From contig NW_026870963.1 in NCBI RefSeq assembly GCF_033118175.1, positions 1,550,001-1,614,000 of the forward strand: DNA of 64,000 nucleotides. The letters are read 5' to 3'. Positions within the stretch are counted from its first letter, which is position 1, and every line of letters starts with the position of its first letter. The notes below the pieces were generated by a model. The model did no database searches. It was given only the letters and a program-made list of their open reading frames with translations, and was not told the DNA's origin. This document shows, one piece after another, positions 11,816 through 23,701 of this stretch. The position numbers and the translations under genes were made by a program. Source of the stretch: Dama dama. Lineage: Eukaryota > Chordata > Mammalia > Artiodactyla > Cervidae.

Positions 11816-14699
11816 CGGTCTGAAAAATAGGAGGAGCATGAAGCTGTGTTCAAAACATGAAGAGCCTGAAAATGTGTGAAATATATAAAGAGCTTCAAAA
11901 AGTGTCAAAAATATGAGGAGCATGAAACGGTCTGAATAATAGGAGGAGAATGTAACGGTGATCAAAAACATGAAGAGCCTGAAAAGGTGTGAAATATATA
12001 AAGAGCTTCAAAAAGTGTCAAAAATATGAGGAGCATGAAACGGTCTGAATAATAGGAGGAGAAAGTAACGGTGATCAAAAACATGAAGAGCCTGAAAAGG
12101 TGTGAAAAATATGAAGAGCTTCAAAAGGTGTGAAATATGAGGAGCATGAAACGGTCTGAAAAATAGGAAGAGCATGAAGCGGTGTTCAAAAACATGAACA
12201 GCCTGAAAAGTTGTGAAAAATATAAAAGCTTCAAAAGGTGTCAAAAATGAGATGAGCATGAAACGGTCTGAAAAATAGGAGGAGCATGAAGCGGTGTTGA
12301 AAAAATGAAGAGCCTGAAAAGGTGTGAAAAATAGGAAGAGCATCAAAAGGTATCAAAAATATGAGGAGCATGAAACGGTCTGCAAAATAGGAGGAGCATG
12401 AAGTGGTGTTGAAAAACATGAAGAGCCTGAAAAGGTGTGAAAAATATGAAAAGCTTCAAAAGATGTCAAAAATATGAGGAGCATGAAACGGTCTGAAAAA
12501 TAGGAGGAGCATGAAGCGGTGTTCAAAACATGAAGAGCCTGAAAAGGTGTGAAAAATATGAAGAGCTTCAAAAGGTGTGAAAATTATGAAGAGCTTCAAA
12601 AGGTGTAAAAATTATGAGGAGTATGAAACGGTCTGAAAAATAGGAGGAGCATGAAACGGTGTTGAAACCCTGAAGCAAATGAAAAGGTGTGAAAAATATG
12701 AAGAGTTTCAAAACATGTCAAAAATATGAGGAGCATGAAACGGTGTTCAAAAACATGAAGAGCCTGAAAAGGTGTAAAATATATGAAGAGCTTCAAAAGG
12801 TTTCAAAAATATGAGGAGCATGAAACAGTCTGAAAAATAGGAGAAGCATGAAACTGTGTTCAAAAACATGAAGAGACTGAAAAGTTGTGAAAAATATGAA
12901 GAGCTTCAAAAGGTTTCAAAATTATGAGGTGCATGAAACGGTCTTAAAAATAGGAAGAGCATGAAGCGGTGTTGAAAAACATGAAGAGCCTGAAAAGGTG
13001 TGAAATAAATGAAGAATTTCAAAAGGTGTCAAAAATAGGAGGAGCATGAAACGGTCTGAAAAATAGGAGGAGCATGAAACGGTGTTCAAAAACATGAATA
13101 GCCTGAAAAGGTGTGAAATATATGAAGAGCTTCAAAAGTTTTCAAAAGTATGAGGAGCATGATACGGTCTGAAAAATAGGAGGAGCATGAAGCGGTGTTG
13201 AAAAATGAAGAGCCTGAAAAGGTGTGAAAAACAGGAAGAGCTTCAAAAGCTTTCAAAAATATGAGGCGCAAGAAACGATCTCAAAAATAGGAGTGGAAAG
13301 AAGCAGTGTTGAAAAACATGAAGAGCCTGAAAAGTTGTGAAATATATGAAGAGCTTCAAAATGTGTAAAATATATGAGGAGCATGAAACAGTCTGAAAAA
13401 TAGGAGCAGAATGAAACGGTGTTGAAAAACATAAACAGCCTGAAAAGGTGTGAAATATATGAAGACTGCAAAAGGTGTCAAAAATATGAGGAGCATGAAA
13501 CGTTCTGAAAATTAGAGGAGCATGAAACGGTGTTCAAAAATATTAAGAGCCTGAAAAGGTGAGAAAAATATGAAGAGCTTCAGAAGCTGTGAAAAATATG
13601 AGGAGCATGAAGCGGTGTGCAAAAACTTGAATACTGAAAAGGTGTGAAAAATATGAAGACCTTCAAAAGGTGTCAAAAGATGAGGAGCATGAAACGATCT
13701 GAAAATCAGGAGGAGCATGAAGCGGTGTTGAAAAACATGAAGAGGCTGAAAAGGTGTTAAAAATATGAAGAGCTTCAAAAGGTGTGAAAAATATGAGGAG
13801 CATGATACGATCTCAAAAATAAGAGGAGCATGAAGTGGTGTTCAAAACATGAAGAGCTTGAAAACTTGTGAAAAATACGAAGAGCTTCAAAAGGTGTCAA
13901 AAATATGAGGAGCATGAAACGGTTTGAAAAATAGGAGGAGCATGAAGCGGTGTTCAAAAACATGAAGAACATGAAAAGGTGTCAAAAATATGAAGAGGTT
14001 CAAATGGTATCAAAAATATGAGGGGCATGAAACGGTCTGAAAAATAGGAGGAGCATGAAGCGGTGTTGAAAACATGAAGAGCGTGAAAAGGTGTCAAAAA
14101 TATGAAGAGCTTCAAAATGTGTCAAAAATATTAGGAGCATGAAACGGTCTGAAAATTACGAGGAGCATGACGCACTGTTGAAAAACATGAAGAGCCTGAA
14201 AAGGTGTGAAAAATATAAAGAGTTTCAAAACGAGTCAAAAATATGAGGAGCATGAAACGGTCTGAAAAATAGGAGGAGCATGAAGTGGTGTTGGAAAACA
14301 TGAAGAGCCTGAAAAGGTGTGAAAAATATGAAGAGCTTCAAAAGGTGTGAAAACTATGAAGAGCTTCAAAAGGTGTCAAAAATATGAGTAGCATGAAACG
14401 GTCTGAAAAATAGGAGAAGCATGAAACCATGTTCAAAAACATGAAGAGCCTGAAAATGTGTGAAAAATATGAAGAGCTTCAAAAAGTGTCAGAAATATGA
14501 ACAGCAGGGAACGGTCTGAAAAATAGGGGGAGTATGAAGCAGTGTTCAAAAACATGAAGAGACCGAAAAGGTGTGAAAAATATGAAGACCTGCAAAAGGT
14601 GTCAAAATTATGAGGAACATGAAACGGTCTGAAACATAGGAGAAGCATGAAACCGTGTTCAACAACATGAAGAGCCTGAAAAGGTGTGAAAAATATGAA
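11816..14699 (+). repeat. Diverged monomers with no long-range partner seen
   Basis: About 2.9 kb of ordinary monomers. I found no other block in the window that shares their set of indels. Two neighbouring monomers at 11859-11971 and 11972-12084 are nearly identical (shared ataataggaggag and acggtgatc variants), so they are a recent single-unit duplication. An extra B-type subunit lies at about 12560-12615 and another near 14330-14388. No coding or structured element was seen. Confidence 0.85.
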
Positions 14700-15211
14700 G
14701 AGCTTCAAAAGGTGTCAAAAATATGATGAGCATGAAACGGTCTGAAAAATAGGAGGATCATGAAGCGGTGTTGAAAAACATGAAGAGCCTGAAAAAGTGT
14801 GAAAAATATGAATAGCCTCAAAAGGTGTCAAAAACATGAGGAGCTGAAACCGAATGAAAAACAGGAGGAGCAAGAAGCGGTGTTGAAAAACATGAAGAGT
14901 TTGAAAACGTGTGAAAAATATGAAGAGCTTCAAAAGGTGTGAAAAATATAAAGAGCTTCATGTGAAAAATAGGAGGAGCATGAAATGGTCTGAAAAATAG
15001 GAGGAGCATGAAGCGGTGTTCAAAAACATGAAGATCCTGAAAAGTTGTGAAAAATGTGAAGAGCTTCAAAAGGTGTGAAAAATATGAGGAGCATGAAACG
15101 GTCTGAAAAATAGGAGGAGCATGAAGCGGTGTTCAAAAACATGAAGAGCCTGAAAAGTTGTGATAAATATGAAGAGCTTCAAAAGGTGTGAAATACAAGA
15201 GGAGCATGAAA
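14700..15211 (+). repeat. 0.5-kb block, copy of 11304-11815
   Basis: It matches 11304-11815 at offset 3396, including the rare gaggagctgaaaccgaatg and agcttcatgtgaaa deletions and the gttgtgataaatatg variant near the end. At about 15212-15225 it switches, inside an otherwise matching subunit, to the sequence found at 10890-10905. That switch is the footprint expected of unequal crossover or conversion between misaligned monomers. Confidence 0.87.
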
Positions 15212-16055
15212 CGGTCTGAAAAATAGGAGCAGCATAAAACGGTGTTCAAAAACATGAAGAGCCTGAAAAGGTGTGAAAAATAGGAAGAGCTTCAAAAGGT
15301 GTGAAATATATGAGGAGCATGAAACGGTCTGAAAAATAGGAGGAGCATGAAACGGTGTTCAAAAATATGAAGAGCCTGAAAAGATGTTAAAAATATGAAG
15401 AGACTCAAAACATGTCAAACATACGAGGAGCATGAAACGGTCTGAACAATAGGAGGAGCATGAAGTGGTGTTGAAAAACATGAAGAGGTTGAAAAAGTGT
15501 GAAAAATACGAAGAGCTTCAAAAGGTGTCAAAAATGAGATGAGCATGAAGCGATCTGAAAAATAGGAGGACCATGAAGTGGTGTTGAGAAACATTAAGAG
15601 GTTGAAAAAGTGTGAAAAATATGAAGAGCTTCAAAATGTGTCAAAAATATGATGAGCATGAAACGGTTTGAAAAATAGGAGGATCATGAAGCGGTTTTGA
15701 AAAACATGAAGAGCCTGAAAAAGTGTGAAAAATATGAATAGCCTCAAAAGGTGTCAAAAACATGAGGAGCTGAAACCGAATGAAAAACAGGAGGAGCAAG
15801 AAGCGGTGTTGAAAAACATGAAGAGTTTGAAAACGTGTGAAAAATATGAAGAGCTTCAAAAGGTGTGAAAAATATAAAGAGCTTCATGTGAAAAATAGGA
15901 GGAGCATGAAATGGTCTGAAAAATAGGAGGAGCATGAAGCGGTGTTCAAAAACATGAAGATCCTGAAAAGTTGTGAAAAATGTGAAGAGCTTCAAAAGGT
16001 GTGAAAAATATGAGAAGCATGAAACGGTCTGAAAAATAGGAGGAGCATGAAGCGG
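15212..16055 (+). repeat. 0.84-kb block, copy of 10890-11733
   Basis: It matches 10890-11733 at offset 4322, including gcagcataaaacgg, gtcaaacatacgagg and the cttcatgtgaaa deletion. Together with 14700-15211 it makes a local tandem duplication of 926 bp (for example 14715 and 15641 are equivalent). Divergence begins at about 16056, where gttgaaaaaaaagaagag replaces gttcaaaaacatgaag. Confidence 0.87.
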
Positions 16056-17064
16056 TGTTGAAAAAAAAGAAGAGACGGAAAAGGTGTGAAATATATGAAG
16101 GGCTTCAAAAGGTGTCAAAAATATGAGGAGAATGATGCGGTCTGAAAAATAGGAGGAGCATGAAGCGGTGTTCAAAAACATGAAGAGCCTAAAAAGGTAT
16201 GAAAAATATGAAGAGCTTCAAAAGGTGTCAAAAATATGAGGAGCATGAAACGGTCTGAAAAATAGGAGGAGCATGAAGCGGTGTTCAAAAACATGAAGAG
16301 CCTGAAAACGTGTGAAAAATTTGAGGAGCTTCAAAAGGTGTGAAATACATGAGGTGCATTAAACGGTTTGAAAAATAGGAGGAGCATGAAGTGGTGTTAA
16401 AAAACAGGCAAAGCCTGAAAAGTTGTGAAAAATATGAAGAGCTTCAAAAGTTGTCAAAAATATGAGGAGCATGAAAAGGTCAGAAAAATAGGAGGATCAT
16501 GAAGCGGTGTTCAAAAACATGAAGAGCCTGAAAATGTGTGCAAAATATGAAGAACTTCAAAAGGTGTCAAAAATACGAGGATCATGAAAAGGTCTGAAAA
16601 ATAGGAGGATCATGAAGCGGTGTTCAAAAACATGAAGAGCCTGAAAAGGTGTGAAAAATATGAAGAGCTTCAAAATGTGTCAAAAATATGAGGAGCATGA
16701 AACGGTCTGCAAAAAAGGAGGAGCATGAAGTGTTGTTGAAAAACTTGAAGATCCTGACAAGGTGTGAAAAATATGAAAAGCTTCAAAAGTTGTCAAAAAT
16801 ATGAGGAGCATGAAACGGTCTGAAATATAGGAGGAGCATGAAGCGGTGTTCAAAAACATGAAGAGCCTGAAAAGGTGTGACAAATATGAAGAGCTTCAAA
16901 AGGTGTCAAAAATATGAGGAGCATGAAACGGTCTGAAAAATAGGAGGATCATGAAGCGGTGTTGAAAACATGAAGAACCTGAAAAGGTGTGAAAAATATG
17001 AAGAGCTTCAAAAAGTGTCAAAAATATGAGGAGCATGAAACGGTCTGAAAAATAGGAGGAGCAT
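16056..17064 (+). repeat. Monomers with no long-range partner seen
   Basis: About 1 kb of standard monomers. A ggatcatgaagcgg variant is repeated at about 16493 and 16606, exactly one monomer apart, again showing single-unit duplication. I saw no other structure here. Confidence 0.82.
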
Positions 17065-18564
17065 GAAGCGGTGTTCAAAAACATGAAGAGCCTGAAAAGG
17101 TGTGAAAAATATGAAGAGCTTCAAAGAGTGTCAAAAATATGAGGAGCATGAAACGGTCTGAAAAATAGGAGGAGCATGAAACGGTGATCAAAAACATGAA
17201 GAGCCTGAAAAGGTGTGAAAAATATGAAGAGCTTTAAAAGGTGTGAAATACATGAGGAGCATGAAACTCTCTGAAAAATAGAAGGAGCATGATGTGGTGT
17301 TCAAAAACATGAAGAGCCTGAAAACGTGTGAAAAATACGAAGAGCTTCAAAAGGTGTGAAAAATATGAGGAGGATGATACGGTTTGAAAAATAGGAGGAG
17401 CATGAAGCGGTGTTGAAAAACATGAAGAGTCTGAAAACGTGTGAAATTATGAAGAACTTCAAAAATATGAAAAATATGAAGAGCTTCAAAAGGTGTGAAA
17501 AATATGAAGAGCTTCAAAAGGTGTCAAACTGAGATGAACATGAAACGGTCTGAAAAATAGGAGGAGCATGAAACGGTGTTGAAAATCATAAAGAGCCTGA
17601 AAATTTGTGAAAAATATGAAGAGCTTCAGAAGATGTGAGAAACATGAAGAGCTTCAAAAGGTGTCAAAATGAGATGAGCATGAAACGGTCTGAAAAATAA
17701 GAGGAGCATGAAGTGGTGTTGAAAATAATGAAAAGCCTGAAAAGGTGTGAAATATATGAAGAGCTTCAAAAGGTGTCAAAAATATGAGGAGAATGAAACG
17801 GTCTGTAAAATAGGAGGAGCATGAAGTGGTGTTCAAAAACATGAAGAGCAAAAAAAAGGTGTGAAAAATATGAAGATTTCAAAAGGTTTCAAAAATGAAA
17901 TGAGCATGAAACGGTCTGAAAAATAGAAGGAGTATGATCTGGTGTTGAAAAAAAGGAAGAGACTGAAAAGGTGTGAAATATATGAAGAGCTTCAAAAAGT
18001 GTGAAATACATGAGGAGCATTAAACGGTCTGAAAAATAGGTGAAGCATGAAGCGGTGTTCAAAAACATGAAGAGCCTGAAAACGTGTGAAAAATATGAAG
18101 AGCTTCAAAAGGTGTGAAAAATATGAACAGCTTCAAAATGTTTCAAAAATGAGATGAGCATGAAACGGTCTGAAAAAGATGAGAAGCATGAAGTGGTGTT
18201 GAAACACATGAAGAGCCTGAAAAGGTGTGAAAAATATGAAGAGGTTCAAAGGTGTGAAATACATGAGGATCATGAAATGGTTTGAAAAATAGGAGGAGCA
18301 TGAAGCGGTGTTCAAAAACATGAAGAGCCTGAAAAGGTTTGAAAAATATGAAGAGTTTCAAAAGTTGTCAAAATCATGAGGAGCATGAAACGGTCTGAAA
18401 AATACGAGGAGCATGAAGCAGTGTTCAAAAACATAAAGAGCCTGAAAAGGTTTGAAAAATATGAAGAGCTTCAAACGGTGTGAAAAATAGGAGGAGCATT
18501 AAGCGGTGTTCAAAAACATGAAAAGCCTGAAAAGGTGTGAAAAATATGAAGAGCATCAAAAGGT
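17065..18564 (+). repeat. 1.5-kb block, left copy (offset 2366)
   Basis: It matches 19431-20930 at offset 2366. Shared markers are gaagagcttcaaagagtg near 17112, a truncated unit with aacttcaaaaatatgaaaa near 17453, gtgtcaaactgagatg near 17520, gagcaaaaaaaaggtg near 17846, gataaaaag-type shortening with tgaaaaagatgagaag near 18171, and a missing base in gaggttcaaagg near 18241. These indels are unlikely to have arisen twice. Confidence 0.9.
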
Positions 18565-19430
18565 GTCAAAAATATGAGGAGCATGAAACGGTCTGATAAA
18601 TAGGAGAAGCATGAAGCGGTGTTGAAAAACATGAAGATCCTGAAAAGGTGTTAAAAATATGAAGAGCTTCAAAAGGTGTCAAATATATGAGCAGCAAGTA
18701 TCGGTCTGAAATATAGGAGTAGCATGAAACGGTGTTCAAAAATATGCAGAGCGTGAAAAGTTGTGAAACATATGAAGAGCTTCAAATGGTGTCAAATATA
18801 TGAAGAGCTTCAAAAGGTGTGAAATACATGAGGAGCATGAAACTCTCTGAAAAATAGAAGAAGCATGATGTGGTGTTCAAAAACATGAAGAGCCTGAAAA
18901 CGTGTGAAAAATACAAAGAGCTTCAAAAGGTGTGAAAAATATGAGGAGCATGATACGGTTTTAAAAATAAGAGGAGCATGAAGTGGTGTTGAAAAACATG
19001 AAGAGCCTGAAAAGATGTGAAAAATATGAAGAGCTTCAAAAGGTGTGAAATATATGAGGTGCAAGAAACGGTCTGAAAAATAGGAGGAGCATGAAGCGGT
19101 GTTGAAAAACACGAAGAGCCTGAAAAGGTGTGAAAAATATGAAGAGCTTCAAAAGGTGTCAAAAGAGAGATGAGCATGAAACCGTCTGAAAAATAGGAGG
19201 AGAATGAAGTGGTGTTGAAAAAAATGAGGAGCCGGAAAAGGTGTGAAAAATATGAAGAGCTTCAAAAGGTGTCAAAAATGAGATGATCATGAAACGGTCT
19301 GAAAAATAGGAGGTGCATGAGGTGGTGTTGAAAAAAAAGAAGAGACTGAAAAGTTGTGAAATATATGAAGAGCTTCAAAAGGTGTCAAAATATGAGGAGC
19401 ATGAAACGGTCTGAAAAATAGGAGGATCAT
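18565..19430 (+). repeat. Spacer monomers between the 2366-offset copies
   Basis: About 0.87 kb of monomers separates the two 1.5-kb copies. The segment from about 18800 repeats the gaaactctctgaaaaatag and gcatgatgtggtg variants that open the flanking blocks near 17264-17290, so it is itself related to them in diverged form. No other feature was seen. Confidence 0.8.
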
Positions 19431-20930
19431 GAAGCGGTGTTCAAAAACATGAAGAGCCTGAAAAGGTGTGAAAAATATGAAGAGCTTCAAAGAGTGTCAA
19501 AAATATGAGGAGCATGAAACGGTGTGAAAAATAGGAGGAGCATGAAACGGTGATCTAAAACATGAAGAGCCTGAAAAGGTGTGAAAAATATGAAGAGCTT
19601 TAAAAGGTGTGAAATACATGAGGAGCATGAAACGGGTTGAAAAATAGGAGAAGCATGATGTGGTGTTCAAAAACATGAAGAGCCTGAAAACGTGTGAAAA
19701 ATACGAAGAGCTTCAAAAGGTGTGAAAAATATGAGGAGGATGATACGGTTTGAAAAATAGGAGGAGCATGAAGCGGTGTTGAAAAACATGAAGAGTCTGA
19801 AAACGTGAGAAATTATGAAGAACTTAAAAAATATGAAAAATATGAAGAGCTTCAAAAGGTGTGAAAAATATGAAGAGCTTCAAAAGGTGTCAAACTGAGA
19901 TGAACATGAAACGGTCTGAAAAATAGGAGGAGCATGAAACGGTGTTGAAAATCATAAAGAGCCTGAAAATTTGTGAAAAATATGAAGAGCTTCAGAAGAT
20001 GTGAAAAACATGAAGAGCTTCAAAAGGTGTCAAAATGAGATGAGCATGAAACAGTCTGAAAAATAAGAGGAGCATGAAGTTGTGTTGAAAATAATGAAAA
20101 GCCTGAAAAGGTGTGAAATATATGAAGAGCTTCAAAAGGTGTCAAAAATATGAGGAGAATGAAACGGTCTGTAAAATAGGAGGAGCATGAAGTGGTGTTC
20201 AAAAACATGAAGAGCAAAAAAAAGGTGTGAAAAATATGAAGATTTCAAAAGGTTTCAAAAATGAAATGAGCATGAAACGGTCTGAAAAATAGAAGGAGTA
20301 TGATCTGGTGTTGAAAAAAAGGAAGAGACTGAAAAGGTGTGAAATATATGAAGAGCTTCAAAAAGTGTGAAATACATGAGGAGCATTAAACGGTCTGAAA
20401 AATAGGTGAAGCATGAAGTGGTGTTCAAAAACATGAAGAGCCTGAAAACGTGTGAAAAATATGAAGAGCTTCAAAAGGTGTGAAAAATATGAACAGCTTC
20501 AAAATGTTTCAAAAATGAGATGAGAATGAAACGGTCTGAAAAAGATGAGAAGCATGAAGTGGTGTTGAAACACATGAAGAGCATGAAAAGGTGTGAAAAA
20601 TATGAAGAGGTTCAAAGGTGTGAAATACATGAGGATCATGAAATGGTTTGAAAAATAGGAGGAGCATGAAGCGGTGTTCAAAAACATGAAGAGCCTGAAA
20701 AGGTTTGAAAAATATGAAGAGTTTCAAAAGTTGTCAAAATCATGAGGAGCATGAAACGGTCTGAAAAATACGAGGAGCATGAAGCAGTGTTCAAAATCAT
20801 AAAGAGCCTGAAAAGGTTTGAAAAATATGAAGAGCTTCAAAAGGTGTGAAAAATAGGAGGAGCATGAAGCGGTGTTCAAAAACATGAAAAGCCTGAAAAG
20901 GTGTGAAAAATATGAAGAGCATCAAAAGGT
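19431..20930 (+). repeat. 1.5-kb block, right copy (offset 2366)
   Basis: This is the partner of 17065-18564, with the same indel markers. It differs at single bases, for example acggtgtg for acggtctg at about 19523, acgggttg for actctctg at about 19631, and acgtgaga for acgtgtga at about 19803. Homology ends at about 20930, where the right copy joins B directly to D and starts the 85-bp run. Confidence 0.9.
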
Positions 20931-21102
20931 GTGAAAAATAGGAGGAGCATGAAACGGTGTTCAAAAACATGAAAAGCCTGAAAAGGTGTGAAAAATATGA
21001 AGAGCTTCAAAAGGTGTGAAAAATAGGAGGAGCATGAAACGGTGTTCAAAAACTTGAAGAGCCTGAAATGGTGCGAAAAATATGAAGAGTTTAAAAACGT
21101 GT
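20848..21102 (+). repeat. Three consecutive 85-bp monomers (subunit C deleted)
   Basis: The fusion sequence gtgtgaaaaataggagg, which joins the end of B to the start of D, recurs with exact 85-bp spacing: gaaaaatagg starts at 20848, 20933 and 21018, and the unit ends at 21102. Each unit is D-A-B and lacks the 28-bp C subunit. A similar 84-bp unit precedes them. The series shows that a deleted variant can itself be amplified in tandem. Confidence 0.92.
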
Positions 21103-21944
21103 GAAAATATGAAGACCTTCAAAACGAGTCAAAAAAATGAGGAGCATGAAACGGTCTGAAAAATAGGAGGAGCATGAAGTGGTGTTGAAAAACATGAAGA
21201 GTATGAAAAGGAGTGAAATATATGAAGAGCTTCAAAAGATGTCAAAAATATGAGGAGCATGAAACGGTCTGAAAAATATGAGGAGCATAAAACTGTGTTC
21301 AAAAACATGAAGAGCCTGAAAAGGTGTGAAAAATAAAGAGCTTCAAAAGGTGTCAAAAATATGTGGAGCAGGTAACGGTTTGAAAAATAGGAGGAGCATG
21401 AAGCGGTGTTCAAAAACATGAAGAGCCTGAAAAGGTGTGAAAAATAAAGAGCTCCAAAGGTGTCAAAAATATGACGAGCATGAAACAGTCTGAAAATTAG
21501 GAGGAGCATGAAGTGGTGTTCAAAAACATGAAGAGCCTGAAAAGGGGTGAAAAATATGAAGAGCTTGAAAAGTTGTCAAAAATACGAGGAGCATGTAACG
21601 GTCTGAAAAACAGGGGGAGCATGAAGTGATGTTGAAAACATGAAGAGCCTGAAAACGTGTGAAAAATATGAAGAGCTTCAAAAATATGAAAAATATGAAA
21701 AGATACAAAAGGTGTGAAAAATATGAAGAGCTTCAAAAGGTGTCAAAAATATGACGAGAATGAAACGGTCTGAAAAATACGAGGAGCATGAAGTGGTTTT
21801 GAAAAACATGAAGAGCCTAAAAGGTGTGAAAAATATGAAGAGCTTCAAAAGGTGTCAAATATATGGGGAGCATGAAACGGTCTGAAAAATAGGAGGAGCA
21901 TGAAACGGTGTTCAAAATAATGAAGAGCCTGAAAATTTCTGAAA
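21103..21944 (+). repeat. Monomers sharing rare variants with 55.9 kb
   Basis: About 0.84 kb of monomers. Near 21330-21430 a shortened gtgtgaaaaataaagagc, followed by aaaaatatgtggagc and taacggtttg, also occurs near 55918-56000. Related sequence therefore lies 34 kb apart. Near 21674 there is an unusual aaaatatgaaaaatatg truncated subunit. No other feature was seen. Confidence 0.8.
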
Positions 21945-23701
21945 AATATGAAGAGCTTCAAAAGGTGTCAAAAATATTAGGAGCATGAAACGGTCTGAAA
22001 AATAGGAGGAGCATGACGCGGTATTCAAAAATATGAAGAACCTGAAAAGCTGTGAAATTATGTCAAGCTTCAAAAGATGTGAAAAATATGAGGAGCAGGA
22101 AACGGTTTGAAAAATAGTAGGAGCATGAAGCGGTGATAAAGAACATGAAGAGCCTGAAAAGGTGTGAAGTATATGAAAAGCTTCAAAAGGTGTCAACAAT
22201 ATGAGGGGCATGAAACGGTCTGAAAAATAGGAGGAGCATGAAATGGTGTTAAAAAACATGAAGAGCTTCAAAAGGTGTGAAACATATAAAGAGCTTTAAA
22301 TGGTGTCAAAGATATGAGGAGCAGGAAACTGTCTGAAAAATAGGAGGAGCATGAAGTGGTGTAGAAAAAAATGAAGACCCTGAAAAGGTGTGAAAAATAT
22401 GAAGAGCTTCAAAAGGTGTCAAAATATGAGGAGCATGAAACTGTCTGAAATATAGGAGGGGCATGAAAAGGTGTTAAAAAACATGAAGAGCTTCAAAAGG
22501 TGTGAAACATATGAGGAGCGGGAATCGATCAGAAAAATAGGGGGAGCATGAAACGGTGTTAAAAAACATGAAGAGCTTCAAAAGTTGTGAAACATATGAA
22601 GAGCTTCAAAAGGTGTCAAAAATATGAGGAGAATGAAACGGTATGAAAAATAGGAGGAGCATGAGGCGATGTTGAAAAACAAGAAGAGCCTGAAAAGGTG
22701 TGAAAAATATGAAGAGCTTCAAAAGCTGGCAAAAATATGAGGAGCATGAAACGGTCTGAAAAAGAGGAGGAGCATGAAATGGTGTTGAAAAACATGAAGA
22801 GCCTGAAAAGGTGTGAAAAATATGAAGAGCTTCAAAAGGTGTCAAAAATATGAGGAGCATGAAACGGTCTGAAAAATAGGAGTAGCATGAAACGGTGTTG
22901 AAATACATGAAGAGCCTGAACAGGTGTGAAATATATGAAGAGCTTCAAAAGGTTTCAAAAATATGAGGAGCATGTAACGGTCTGAAAATTACGAGGAGCA
23001 TGAAGTTGTGTTGAAAAACATGAAGAACCTGAAAAGGTGTGAAAAATAGGAAGAGCCTCAAAAGGTGTCAAAAATATGAGGAGCATGAAACGGTCTGAAA
23101 AATAGGAGGAGCATGAAGCGGTGTAGAAAAACATGAAGAGCCTGAAAATGTGTGAAAAATATGAAGAGCTTCAAAAGGTGTCAAAAATATGAGGAGAATG
23201 AAACGATCTGAAATATCGGAGGAGCAAGAAAAGGAGTTCAAAAACATGAAGAGCCTGAAAAGGTGTGAAAAATATGAAGAGCCTCAAAATGTGTCATATA
23301 TATGAGGAGCATGAAACGGTCTGAAAAATAGGAGGAGCATGAAGCGGTATTCAAAAACATGAAGAGCCTGAAAAGCTGTGAAATTATGTCAAGCTTCAAA
23401 AGGTGTGAAAAATATGAGGAGCAGGAAACGGTCTGAAAAATAGTAGGAGCATGAAGCGGTGTTAAAGAACATGAAGAGCCTGAAAAGGTGTGAAATATAT
23501 GAAGAGCTTCAAAAGGTGTCAAAAATATGAGGGGCATGAAACGGTCTGAAAAATAGGAGGAGCATGAAACGGTGTTAAAAAACATGAAGAGCTACAAAAG
23601 GTGTGAAACATATAAAGAGCTTCAAAAGGTGTCAAAAATATGAGGAGCAGGAAACGGTCTGAAAAATAGGAGGAGCATGAAGTGGTGTAGAAAAACATGA
23701 A
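21945..23701 (+). repeat. HindIII-marked subfamily, 1.76-kb block, left copy
   Basis: It matches 28176-29931 at offset 6231, then 6230 after a one-base deletion near 28908 (aaacaagaag against aaaaagaag). The subfamily marker is a changed A-B junction, aaaagctgtgaaattatg followed by gtcaagcttc, which creates an AAGCTT (HindIII) site at about 22064 and 23390. It also carries gttaaagaacatg, ggagcaggaaacgg and gtgtagaaaaacatg variants. Bases near 22062 and 23388 are also related to each other at about 1326 bp. Confidence 0.88.
22796..22908 (+). repeat. Reference monomer (A-B-C-D, 113 bp)
   Basis: This copy shows the unit clearly: A at 22796-22823, B at 22824-22851, C at 22852-22879 and D at 22880-22908. 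A, B and C match the consensus I derived. D carries a few substitutions (gtagcatg for gaggagcatg, aacgg for aagcgg, aaatacat for aaaaacat). The next monomer starts at 22909 with gaagagcctg. A-tracts sit about 10 bp apart inside each subunit (positions 11-14 and 21-25). The B subunit contains the short dyad tgaag-ag-cttca, which A, C and D lack. Confidence 0.95.

Noticed and set aside
22796..22823. TATA-like aaaaatatg as a promoter
   Set aside because: It occurs at most subunit ends, every 28 bp, so it carries no positional information.
22852..22908. Shine-Dalgarno-like aggagg upstream of atg in almost every monomer
   Set aside because: In the consensus the atg that follows aggaggagc runs into tga after four codons. 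It recurs every 113 bp and is a feature of the C-D boundary, not a set of start sites.
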